From positions 2,609,427 through 2,673,426 of the forward strand of contig NW_004450464.1 of the NCBI RefSeq assembly GCF_000321225.1: 64,000 bases of DNA, in the 5' to 3' direction. The position numbers and the translations under genes were made by a program. Positions 22,101 to 33,136 of the stretch are shown here, in pieces (within the stretch, counting starts at the first letter, position 1; every line of letters starts with the position of its first letter). The notes beneath the pieces were generated by a model, which did no database searches, was not told where the DNA came from, and saw only the letters and a program-made list of their open reading frames with translations. The stretch comes from Odobenus rosmarus divergens (taxonomy: Eukaryota; Chordata; Mammalia; Carnivora; Odobenidae).

Positions 22101-23210
22101 AATAGTAAGTTTATGTTTAACTCTGATACCACATCCCAATTTCTTATAATTTAGTGATTGTCATATTCTATAGTTCCAATGTAGGAATAAACTGCCCTAA
22201 GAAAATTCAGTCTGTAACTTGGAGTCCAATGATAAACACTTACCCTGAAAATCCCTTTTTATTTTCCTCCTTGAATAATTGAACCAGGGACATGGAGATG
22301 CTTACAGTAATCTGTATTACCTCACTTTTCTCCCTGAATATCCTTTCCAAATATATTATCCTCCATCATAAATGTCCTTCAGGTTAGTGTTCTCAGGCTT
22401 CACCTAAATCATAAATACAATTTTAAAAATGAAGAATTTCTGTTCCTCTCCTTAGTTTCTTTACTCCCTGTTTCCATACACAAGCAGTAAATAAGTAACT
22501 AGCTTCTTTTCTTTTCTTTCCCTTGGAGTTATGGGCCACCTTTCTTGGTATTGCTGCATAAGGTATATAGACATTTCTCTGACTAATACTTAGGGGTGGT
22601 CCTGACTTGACTGTGAAGTATGAATTCACATTATTAGTTTTAAACCTTTCCATTGTCTAGTGAATTTTTAATTCACTTGCTTAGTATTTTCTTGCTCTAT
22701 CCCATTGAAAATATTCCACGTCCTACAGTGTTTGCGGGGCATTGTAGAATCCTTCTTTCCCATCATCAAACCACAAAACATCTTAAGTTCCCTCTGTGAT
22801 ATTTTGCTCATTGTAATGAAACCTGAGAGAATATAAACTTAACATTTAGGCAATGACTAGAATGATTATAAAATAAATAATTCAGAAAATAAATATTAAA
22901 ATCTTTTAAGGTTAAACTGTTCTTTTGTGTGATGAAACATTGAAAACAGCTCGAATTATTTTGTATAGTATTTAGTTAAATAAAAAAAAACTCAAAAGGA
23001 GAGTTTTTTTGAAAACTCAAAAGAGAAATGTGAACTAAAAACAACCAAAGTAATCCGTTTTAAATATTATTTCTTTCAACCAGTTTTCTTAGCATTTATT
23101 TTTGTTTCATGAAAATTATTTTATTCTTTTGATTAAAAATATGATCTACTCAAAAATTTTTGTTTGCCTATTGTATCTACATATAGACCTTTTTTACCCA
23201 GAAATTGTTT
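22101..23210. other. Unique AT-rich DNA, nothing recognised
   Basis: No coding or named repeat signal. The frame at 22423-22653 (-) is taken as chance. Confidence 0.4.
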
Positions 23211-23215
23211 AAAAG

Positions 23216-23433
23216 TGATGTGACTGGGGCACCTGGGTGGCTCAGTCGTTAAGCACCTGCCTTTGGCTCAGGTCATGATCCCAGGGTCCTGGGATCGAGC
23301 CCCACATCGGGCTCCCTCCTCGGCCGGAAGCCTGCTTCTCTCTCTCCCACTCCCCCTGCTTGTGTTCCCTCTCTTGCTGTGTCTCTCTCTGCCAAATAAA
23401 TAAATAAAATCTTTTTAAAAAAAATGATGTGAC
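23216..23433 (+). mobile_element. CAN-SINE with short TSD
   Basis: Body about 23225-23424: 'ggggcacctgggtggctcag', 'ggtcatgatcccagggtcct', CT-rich middle, AAATAAATAAA tail. TGATGTGAC at 23216-23224 and 23425-23433 is the duplication. The minus-strand open frame at 23242-23487 is SINE read-through. Confidence 0.93.
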
Positions 23434-24239
23434 CATCACCAAATTTTCAAGATAAAGCTCTTTATTTAATTGCATTTTAAAATGCAATAAATCATCTCAT
23501 CACTAGACTAAAAACATGATAAAAACCACTTGTGAAAAAATTATGTTGATGGCATATCTTAATTAGAAAGCTGTTCCAGAATATAATAATAATAATGATA
23601 TTTACTTTTACTACTCTTTTTTGTCATCAGAAGTGATGTCAATATAATTAGTATATTTAGTACTAATTATTTAATTTATTTTAGTACTTTATTAGTCTTT
23701 TATTAGTATGGTTAACTGCTCCTGGTAACTATTTGGCTTGATGCTAAATTTCAAAATAAAGTATGAGACTAGATATATGAAGGTACTGAATTTTTAAAAT
23801 ATTTTTAATACTTTGATTACATTCTAAAATTTATCTTGGTGTATAGTAACATATTAATTTAAAATAATAAGGTGGTCTACATTAAACCAAGACTCCTAAG
23901 CTATAATAATTTCTATACTTCTCTTCATATTTATGTATTTTTCTTTTTCCCCCTCACCTGAAAATTCTAGGAACAATAATGGCCCTCTAGAGATTCTTTT
24001 GTGAGACTGGGAGAGCTTCCCTGACATTTTATTAAGGCATATGAGTAAAAATTACTAAAGAGGCAAGTTCTACACAAAGGTGACAAATCAATTGGGGACT
24101 GGGACCTGTAGCAGTATCTTAAAAAATAAAAATTGAGTATATCCAACAAAACATTTCCATCAAAGCATTTATTTTAATATGCTCCATTCTCTTCAGTTGG
24201 GCAAAATATTTTTCAAAAGAACAAGCACTGCTATCATAC
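23434..24239. other. Very AT-rich unique DNA
   Basis: Short AAT and TTAGTA runs (about 23586-23710), no coding or named repeat. Confidence 0.4.
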
Positions 24240-24430
24240 AATAGTATCCATTCATTACTACATGGCAGGCAGTGTACTGGGAGCTAGACTTACATTATCT
24301 CATTTAGACCTTTGTCAAGCCTGAAAGTTACATATTTTCACCAAAATTTAAGATGTAGCCAAACTAGGCTTAGAAAAATAATTTGCCCAAACTAAAACTT
24401 ACCAAGACTCCAAATCTTTATGATATTCCA
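24240..24430 (-). repeat. MIR-like element
   Basis: The reverse complement of MIR is readable: 'ggcaggcagtgtactgggag', 'cttacattatctcatttaga', 'aataatttgcccaaactaaa', 'gactccaaatctt'. Diverged as expected for this old mammalian SINE. Confidence 0.6.
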
Positions 24431-24618
24431 TTTACCATGAGCAGATGAACCAAGCAGGACTTTTCTTATACGGCTTTACATAATCTTCGAAACCTAGTCA
24501 ATTTAAAATTTTTTCCCACTAAATTAACTAGTTGTTTTTTTCCTTCAAAATACACTTGTCCCTATCTTTGTACAATGATTACATCATTTGTAAGGCTGAT
24601 GACAAGACCATACAGTGT

Positions 24619-24667
24619 TTGAGGAAATATACTTAGCTTGCTATATTGAGGAAATATACTTAGCTTG
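24619..24667. repeat. 27 bp tandem duplication (1.8 copies)
   Basis: TTGAGGAAATATACTTAGCT starts at 24619 and again at 24646. 22 bases are repeated without mismatch. Confidence 0.9.
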
Positions 24668-24669
24668 AT

Positions 24670-25766
24670 AGCATCTTGCTACATTTGTTCTTCCAGTACT
24701 GAATGGGATTCACTTTTGTTGTTTAGGATTACCAGTGTTTACTAATAGTTCATAAGTATCCTTTAAGTGCTTATTAAATCTCCTAGAATTCATGTTAGTT
24801 TCTGCATAGACTATCAGATCATGGATGCTTCAGGGCACTGTATTAGTGTTAGTAGTTACAGGCTTGAGAACAAACCTCCAAGATGCTATGAGACAAATGG
24901 TTAGTTCTATCCATGGCTCTGGAATGGAATTCTAGAACCCTTGAAAAAACGATTCTGAACTCTATAAATACTTTAAAATGAAAACGTAATAAACATCTGG
25001 AACTTGAATAATTCTTTCTGACAGTTTGATCAAATAAATCACAGAGGGAAAGCTATAATGTATTTCACAAGCAATCTTTAGTATAATCAGGAGAATGGCT
25101 TTGTATTTTTATTTGAGCACTTATATCATTATAAGAGAAGTTCAAAATTATACTCAAGGAATTTAGATTTACATAATTTCTGGGGAACAAGTGCAAGAAA
25201 AGGTTAATATTTTTATATGAGCAATATTATCATTATGGTATATTCCTTTTTGTTCAGCATTCTTGAATATTCTAAAAATAGATAAATGATAGAGAGATAC
25301 TTAGATACATAGACACACACATGGGCAAATTTGTTGGCTCTTGACAAATGAGATATAACTCTGATGAATTCAGGAACTCTTTTAAAACTCTACTTTACAT
25401 TTTTAAATTAAAGTGATAAGATCGACTGAAGCTTCATGAGATACCAAAAATATTTAGCTCATTCAATTCATCATGGTTAATTAAGTTATCCACCTGAACA
25501 AAATCCACACCTTACGTTAAACCCCATGTCTCTATTTAAGGAACTTGAAATAAGATACTCCTCAGGAAGCTTAACAAAAATAAAAAGTCTTTTCCTCTAT
25601 AAGAAAATAGGTAGAGGTCAGACTTTTAGAGATTTCACAGGATCAACAAATAATAGGAATACCTGCTGTAAATATTGGTTTGAATATAAAATAGATTGGC
25701 AGGTAAGAATGTTATTTTAATTAGGATGTTATCTATTATTTTAGACAGCCCTGAGAAGTGAAAAAA
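24670..25766. other. Unique AT-rich DNA, nothing recognised
   Basis: No coding or named repeat signal. The short open frame at 25526-25720 (+) has no support. Confidence 0.4.
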
Positions 25767-25913
25767 TGATAGATGATAGATAGATAGATAGATAGATAGA
25801 AAGATAGATAGATAGATAGATAGATGATAGATAGATAGATAGATGATAGATAGATAGATTAGATACATAGATACATAGATAGATAGATGATAGATAGATA
25901 GATAGATGATAGA
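25767..25913. repeat. GATA tetranucleotide microsatellite
   Basis: About 147 bp of (GATA)n/(TAGA)n with TGATAGA interruptions and a TACA variant near 25863-25878. Minus-strand frames reading (S-I-Y-L/H) repeats here are translations of the microsatellite and not genes. Confidence 0.97.
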
Positions 25914-26359
25914 GACAAACAAGAGAGAAGAAAAAATGATCACTGTTAAAATTTCTAGAGGAATTCATTAAAAGTAATTTTCAAGGAATAGGAATGAAGA
26001 AAGTGGATGCAAAATTTCATTTGTAATGTTGACAGGCTAATATTAGTTAATATCTTCCTGACTTATCAGACTATTTGATGTTAAAATTCCAGAAGAAAAG
26101 ACAGAGCACCCCAGAAGGCTCCCCTGGAGCTGATCTCTACCTAAACCATGGGAAGTCTAAGAGATCCAACTGAAACTAGCTTCATTGAAAAATAGAGGTG
26201 AGAATGAGTCAATAAACTCAGATAGTAATAGAACAACCGTGAGGTTGGTACTTTCTAAAGGGATGCTTATTGATTTGCTTGTTGCTTTTTAAAATTTCCA
26301 AAATAAGATTTTATGAAATAGTATGATGAGAAACAGGAAAATCTCAACTACAGCTTATC
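25914..26359. other. Unique DNA, nothing recognised
   Basis: No coding or named repeat signal. Confidence 0.4.
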
Positions 26360-26510
26360 AAGTATTTTCTATGTCCGTGGGCTTTCACAGGTATATGATC
26401 TAGTCACATTTACCTCATCCAATCCCCACTCTAACTCTGTAAGTTGGGTACAATTACGTCCACTTTAGGGTTTAAAAAAGAGATCCTCAGAGAGTTTCCT
26501 AGATACAAGT
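26360..26510 (-). repeat. MIR-like fragment
   Basis: 'tttacctcatccaatcccca', 'gttgggtacaattacgtcca' and 'gagatcctcagagag' follow the MIR reverse complement. Confidence 0.45.
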
Positions 26511-26514
26511 GCAT

Positions 26515-26693
26515 TTGGAACTTGTGGGCATAAAAAAACTAACTTGGTTACTTGATTAAAATCCAGATTCCAGGCTTCTGCTCTTCTGAATTCCCTAATT
26601 CAGTAGGTCTGGGATGGCAATTGACAATCCATATTTTAAACAAGCATCCGTGGTGATTCTTTTAGATTCAGCCAATTTGGGGAACACTGCTTT
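26515..26693. mobile_element. MER5-like hAT DNA transposon fragment
   Basis: 'aaaatccagattccaggct', 'aattcagtaggtctgggatg', 'aaacaagcatccgtggtgat' and 'ggaacactgct' follow a MER5-type (hAT-Charlie, non-autonomous) element in order. Confidence 0.6.
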
Positions 26694-26699
26694 CTACTC

Positions 26700-29090
26700 A
26701 GCTGCCCTGTGAAAGAGAGGAGCAGGTCCTCAGTTTAAGAGACAGTCAAGATAATTTGAAAGAAAATAATTGTGTATATTTGTCTGTTTTAGAAGACAAG
26801 TTTGTCATCTTATAAGTGAAAGACAAAAAAACACACTTTTTGTTTAATTTCATGTGAATGTAGGACAAAGACACTTTTAGACTTGTGTTAACGTGGCAAC
26901 TGCAGTGGTGCAGAGATGCCCAATTCATTCATTAAAAATAACTCTTAACTAGTTAGCATAAGCCCAGTTTATATGACGCCAATATAAGCATTTGACCTAT
27001 CAACAGTTTGACTGAAGGGACAGAAAATGTATACAGGAAATGGTTGCTTCTTTCTGGGGACTTAGATCATTACATCTAAGGGAGCACAACATATACACAT
27101 AAAATATTAGGTAAAGGTAAAGTTCTTGCACAGAGTATTAATTTTATAACTAGATTATCTACTTAATGAGTGAATTTCAAAAACAATATGAGTTCCTCCC
27201 CCTGTAGGCATGAGCTGTGATGGGAGGGTCTCCTAGAGAAGTGAGCCTACATAGGACCTTGAAACGCAAGCAAATATGTATGCTGGGGGTGGGGGAGAAG
27301 ACCACCCAGAACTACGAAAAGAATATGGTGCCTAGGGCCTGGTGAGGAGACTGACATAGGTGGAATGAGAGTGTGTTTAAGTAGGATAGAAATTCTTAAT
27401 AGCTTTATTCTTAGCTAGGGAGATCTTTGGAAGAACTCTGCAGAATGTCCTTGACCTTGCACGTCATCTTAAATTGCATACTTATTCATTCATTCCTCCA
27501 CCTGAGCAATCATCCTTGTAGAGATAAACTTTTAATAGTATTATTTCATGCAAACTAATATAAAGCATTATTATCTTCTTTAAACTATGTCTCTAGTCAT
27601 ATTTACATCTTCCGCTGCAAAGACAGTTGGGCAATAAAATTTTAGGTGAAATTATTTTAAAAACAAAAACACTTTTGTCTTTTCATACAGTTTATCCAGT
27701 ATATTGTGATTTCAAAGTCTGAATCAAAGGTCCATAAACTATAAGACACCAGCCCTTAAAATCCAGAAATGCAGAAAAATGTAATTTTCTTTACACTGCT
27801 CCTTTTATTTAAAAACAGAGAAGGTAATTTTTAATCGCTAATAGAGCCATATTAAGCAGATAAATGCCTTCAATAATCTGACTCAGATTTATGGGTTCAT
27901 CTTGTCTGCTTTACTGAGGTTGCATGATGGTTAAAGAAAAAAAAATCCTTGTTTCCCTCCATGAAGCATGAATGGCCTCTTCAATCTGGTTTCCTTTTCT
28001 CATAACACTCATCTCCAGTTTGACTTCAAATGGTTTTATTTCTTGTTTTAAACTCATGTACTTGAAAATTATTAGTTTCAGGAGCAACACAAATTTAGAC
28101 AAGAGCTGATGGTATCTGTGCTATAATGGATACCCTCTCAGATTTCAGCAGTATATATCCCTAACAGAGATAAACAGGAAATTTTTTATCAGTGGCATTG
28201 CTATCAGACCTAAAAGGATCAGAGTATATAATAGTTATTATCTGACAGGCACTAGTTTATCCTTTACAGGAAAAAGGAAAAAAAAAAAAAACCACTAGAA
28301 ATGGTAAATGACTTTTTTCAACTCTAACCACCTCCTAAGCACTTGTTTTTCTTACCCCCTTAGACTGAGATTACAAGCATGAGAACACCAGTGATGAAAT
28401 AATCTTTTCTCATAGTTCCTCCACACACTACTCCTTGCATTGCACAAGATGACAGTGGTCAATAGAATGTACTCAAGAGCCAAGTGAGAACTGAGAGAAG
28501 AGAGATCTCCTGATGATGTCAGATAAAGCAGGTAAGACCTCTGGCTCCCTGTGTCAGGTCTCCCAGTTCCAACTCCGATTTCAGCCTCAGCTGTGATGGA
28601 CAGCACCACATTAAGTTCCCACTGACAGCTACTCATCTCAAGCATGCTGCACGTATCTTTCTATTTTGCTCCCTGAAGGTTCTCCAACACTATGGAGTCC
28701 ACTTGCCCCACATGAAAGCACAGCCATGAAGTACTGGGTTAATATTCCCAGTGGCAACCCCTAACTACTGGGGGAAAGGAGCCAGTAGGTAAATGCTCCT
28801 GCCTCCTCTCTTTGAGGTTGACAATTTTGGAAATACAGGTGGACATTCTGTCTACATCTCAGTGCAACCTGGTAGAACCAAGCAAATGCTGCACAAGCAA
28901 AAGCAGCTACCTCAATTATACACTACCGGCTAACTTTCATTACATCCCTGTCTCACCTTGCCTGCTCCTTTACTCCTGCTCCCTGGATTATCTCCAACAT
29001 AAATTGCTCCCAGGTTGTTGTCTTAGGCTCTACTTTCAAGGGAATGAAAATTAAGATAAGTAGGTTTGTTTACTACCCGTTATTGCTTTA
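26700..29090. other. Unique DNA with no secure annotation
   Basis: About 27190-27400 resembles old LINE (L2-type) 3' sequence ('ggtggaatgagagtg') but weakly. A run of A at 28269-28290. The open frames at 27911-28102 (-), 28352-28645 (-) and 28812-29054 (+) lack splice or composition support. Confidence 0.35.
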
Positions 29091-29093
29091 GAA

Positions 29094-29308
29094 TAGAGAT
29101 CAGTAAACTTCTTCTCTAAAAGGGTAGATTGTAAATGCTTGTAGTTCATATAGTCTTTGTTGCTGCTGCTAAATTCTGCAATTTTAGAGTGAAAATAGCC
29201 ACTGACACTACAAGATAAATGGGCATGGCTGCATTCCAATAAAACTTTATTTACAAAAACTGGTGGTGGGCTCGATGTTGCCTATGAGCCATGGATTACT
29301 AACCCCTG
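29094..29308 (+). mobile_element. Old non-autonomous hAT-type DNA transposon
   Basis: Nearly complete, about 215 bp. It runs from 'tagagatcagtaaacttctt' through 'gggcatggctgcattccaat' and 'aaaactttatttacaaaaac' to 'gattactaacccctg'. Ends are inverted: TAGAGATCAGTAA against CAGGGGTTAGTAA. Same family as the minus-strand copy at 3197-3333. I recall this as a common old mammalian element but leave the family name open. Confidence 0.65.
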
Positions 29309-29414
29309 TGACTCTCCTAAATTCTTTTTGTAATGCATTAGAATACGCTTAGATATTCCTGAGCTTAAGTATCCTAACGATAATAATTAATGAAGTTAAT
29401 AATTATCTTTTATT

Positions 29415-29530
29415 AAAATTATTATGTACAAGACTCTATTCCTGGCAGGTGTTTTACATACATTACCATGCTTTATTCCCAACATTTGCATTTCATTTAT
29501 GAAGAAACTGAAGCTCAGAAAAGCTGTGCT
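29415..29530 (-). repeat. MIR-like fragment
   Basis: 'ggcaggtgttttacatacat', 'gaagaaactgaagctcag' match the MIR reverse complement. Confidence 0.5.
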
Positions 29531-29844
29531 GGTCATTCCTACTGTTCACCAAATAGTTTTCTGCCTTCTGAATGCATGATTGGATTATAATTCCTGATCC
29601 TTTTTCTAGTGAGGAAAGGCCATCTAATTATTTCTAGGCAGTGCATGATAAGACTTAATTAATGTCAAATGATCCTCCAGAGCTCTTTTTCCCTTTGCAA
29701 CAATCATTGACAAGTTCCAGATCCTGAGTCCCAGCTTGAGGACGATATGAGGAAGCAAATATCCAGTGACCACGTAACATAAGGGGGAAATAGATCTGAG
29801 ATTTCAGAAGTTGTTTGTTACCATTTCATGACGTAACCATCTTG

Positions 29845-29940
29845 ACGAATACAGAAACTAAGGAACTTGACCACTGCCACAGCTGGTAAGTGACATAGAC
29901 AAAATTTGAACATAGGTCTTTAGACTCCAATGTTTGATTT
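29845..29940 (-). repeat. MIR-like fragment
   Basis: 'acagaaactaaggaacttga', 'cagctggtaagtgacatag', 'tttagactccaatg' match the MIR reverse complement. Possibly the same type as the piece at 29415-29530 with unrelated DNA between. Confidence 0.5.
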
Positions 29941-30149
29941 GTTTCCGTTGTACCTCCCTCACCATGTGTAAGTCTCTTCCTGCACATAAAGAACATGTCA
30001 AGGCAACTACTCCCTGACAAAGGATGTCACCCAAAGACCAAAGACCTTCTTTCTTAGCTGTGTTCAAAACACACACACAAAAGAGAAAAATCTGGAAAAG
30101 GATAAGCAAGACAAACACTGATTCTAGAAAAATTGTCCAGTATATAAAA

Positions 30150-30695
30150 CTTAGATTCAGTGCCCTACCATCTTTTTCCTACTTTTACCCATACTCCCTA
30201 TAGACGAAACATTCTGGGACACGTGTCCAATCTTATGATTGACTTTTCTCTGGTCACTCCTCCCGTTTCTCTCCAGCAGGGGTGGGTGCTCCCTACTATG
30301 TGACCAGACTGTTTCTAATTGACCATGGATTGACCGCTGATCCAAGACAGGACAATCAGCTGGTCTTCCCAGGGAAACTGGGATTGGAGCTGATTCCCTG
30401 AAGCCGGTTTTTCTATTGCAATGAAGCGTTCTGAGATTATAGAGTAGCAGACTTCATCCTGCCATCTGAACTAAGGTTTTCAGAGAGAGAAACAAGCAGA
30501 CATGCAGAAAAGTGAGAGAAAACACAAAGAGAGAGAGCCCTCCCAGCATTTAAAGTGTTAGTTCCAGGCCCAGCTCTATTCCTGACACTAAGGTTAATGA
30601 GATGTTCCTCAAGTCTGGTAATAAATTCTTTCAGTTTGCTTAAACTATACCAATTTTTTTTCTATGATTTGCAATCAAAGAGTCCTACAAAATGC
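30150..30695 (+). repeat. Possible ancient LTR-like repeat
   Basis: 'gaccgctgatccaagacagg', 'tcagctggtcttcccagg', 'ctgggattggagctgat', and an end with 'aataaattctttcag', 'tttgcttaaact', 'aaagagtccta' resemble an old mammalian dispersed repeat with a polyadenylation motif (AATAAA at 30622-30627). I cannot name it. Low CpG and many indels indicate great age. Confidence 0.4.
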
Positions 30696-30699
30696 AACT

Positions 30700-32985
30700 C
30701 CCAATTCATGAGTACTTTTTCACAACTGCTCAAAAATTTAATCTTAACAGATGGGCTACATCTTCTAGTAAAAATAATTAGTCTCGATGGCTACCTCAAA
30801 AGGACTTAAGTAAAATAATTCAGTCTTAAGTATTTTACAGGAAAACCACTAAAAATAAATATCTGATTGCTGAAATTGAACTATTAGGTTGAGCTATTTT
30901 AACCAATGACCTTTCCAATATTCTTTACATGATTCTCATCCCCTTTCTCACCTCAGACTTACCCTAAAAATATTCCCCAACCCCAGGGTCAGAAAATAGG
31001 TATTTCCTAATGTAAATAGAAAAAGTGAGTGAAAGTTTGAGTTTTACTATCATAAGTTATCTCCTATTAACTAGAAAAACAGGAAGAGAATAATCAATTA
31101 TGTGTTTTGGTTTTCAAGACATGGTCAGTCCTCTTGGATTAATCTCCCCAAAAATATACACCAAATTGCAAAATATTCTTCTCTCTCTCAAAGTAAGAAA
31201 GATAAATTATTTAAATTAAATATCTCATTTTTTTTCTCATGGAAGGAAGTATGTTATTTTCTACAGTAAGTCAGTAGCAAGTAACACGATTCTACAAATG
31301 TATAGACTAGCTCACTCTGCATCGCTTGATATATAAATAGAAGAAAAATGTTTAGTTTTAAAAAGGAAAAAGACAAACAGCTATTTCAGGAATAAATCAT
31401 TTAATCCTTTGACTAAAACCATAAACATAAAATAAATATATTATGTGGTCTGCATCAAAATTTCCTGAAATTCAGGAGGCTAAACTGAATTAATATTATA
31501 TGTTGCCTCAGGAATTGCAGCTGGCTGCCTTGGGAAATATATAGATATATAGCCATATATCTCCTAAACTGTGATATAAAATAAAACTTGAGAAAATCAG
31601 ACATTTTTATTGCCTAAATATTTATAGTGTGGGGAATTTCAGCATCAATAACTTTTTTAAGAAATGTTGAGGTTTATTTGGATTTAGTTTGTTCTAAAAT
31701 GATTGAAATTAGAAGACTAATTACAATTTCATATTTCTAGTCCTGTATTGAATCAAATGATATTGTTTTTATTCTTACTACTTTTATGCTGTTTTTACCC
31801 TATTTTTTAATTTAGTCCATATAACATTTGGAAAAATATTTTTGAATAGAGATTTTCTACAGAGACTTTATTCAAATAATAAAAATTTATATTAATATGC
31901 ACTTTCATTACAAGAATGTTTGTTCATATTCTAAAAATCATGAGTGACTTAAGTTTTCACTCAAATAGTGGAGCATTCATAATAAGGCATATCTTGATTT
32001 TTTAGTGTTTAATATTCAGCAAGAAGTAATTTCATATTATTACAAATGATTAAAAAATGACACTGTACTACAGAACTAGAATTTCTAATTTATAAACTCA
32101 TTTTTATATTCACACTTTGCAGAAAATTGTGGACACATTAAACTGCTTACATAAGCTTTTTAAAGAAGTAACTACAAAATGGAAAGTAAAATTTGCAGTG
32201 CCATTTGGCTGGCTAATTTATCTAAAATACGATAACTGTAAAACCAGGTAGAAGGTCATTATTATAATTTTTCTCTGTGAGATCTGCAATAGATCTCTCC
32301 ACATTTAGAGAATTCAGCATTTTTGCCCATTCTTATAAGTTTTTCTTTTAAAGTATCCAAGCAAGACAAACTACATTTGCAATTCCTTAATAAGACTGGG
32401 TGTAAGACAGAGGTATAGTGATAAGTCTTATCATTTCAAGGAGGATAGGGAATAATTTCCTTTTTACCCTAAACATCCAGAAGAGAGGTCCTATTAATTC
32501 AAGGTCTCTTACCCTTCCAAAGGAAATCATCTAAAATTTTATGTGGCCGTTTAAATGATTGCTTTGGGAAATTTATATGGTAGTCATGGGAACAAGTAAA
32601 GAAGTCAAGGCAACGTTGATCATTTTAATAGTGTGCAAGTGATCCATCCAATTTGTAAATACCTTGGACCACTCTTCTAGGTCATGAGTGATCAGAAAAG
32701 GCATTTATACAAAATTAATGAAATAAAATACAAGCTCATTAATTTAAGCTAAAATCCCCTGAAGTTTTTTAATTGGCCCGATTCATCATAAATACTCTAT
32801 CTGAGCTTTTGAGAAAGCAAAATATACCTCCTTTAAAGGGTTATTACATACTTTTTAAAGAAGACATATTTTCTCTCTGATAATTGAGAAATAATTCCTT
32901 TGTTCTTTTAACATTCTGAGTATTTCCATGAACAGCACTTCTCTACAAAACCTACTTCTGTGGTTTCATCAACATTTGTCTGCAT
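30700..32985. other. Very AT-rich unique DNA, nothing recognised
   Basis: No coding signal. If the minus-strand exon at 32986-33136 is real, its 3' UTR would occupy the right end of this stretch. An ATTAAA on the minus strand lies near 32769-32774. Confidence 0.4.
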
Positions 32986-33136
32986 TTAACTAGTAAAGGT
33001 GTCAGCGTGGCGCTCATGGATCTTGAGACCAGTCATGTCAGAGGCAAACTGCAGCAAGCCCAGACAGCGCAAACCTGAGACCAGCACCAGCAGGATAGTG
33101 AGGCAGGTGACGAAAGAACTGGCCATGTTATAGATG
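32986..33136 (-). CDS. Candidate terminal coding exon of an unidentified membrane protein
   Basis: On the minus strand a pyrimidine-rich acceptor (TGTCTTGTCCTGTCTCTTTCCAG, written here in two parts: TGTCTTGTCC then TGTCTCTTTCCAG) ends at 33137. The next 151 bases are open to a TAA. One base completes a split codon, then 49 codons follow: I-Y-N-M-A-S-S-F-V-T..., a hydrophobic stretch of about 20 residues (roughly F-V-T-C-L-T-I-L-L-V-L-V-S-G-L), then a polar C-terminus ending H-A-D-T-F-T-S. Third codon positions are mostly G or C with almost no A, unlike the AT-rich surroundings, which is the mark of a mammalian coding exon. I do not recognise the gene. It could be a real last exon, or a decayed one. 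No start codon is expected in a terminal exon. Confidence 0.45.

Noticed and set aside
25635..25968. Two overlapping minus-strand frames rich in S-I-Y-L
   Set aside because: They translate the GATA microsatellite in two frames. No gene.
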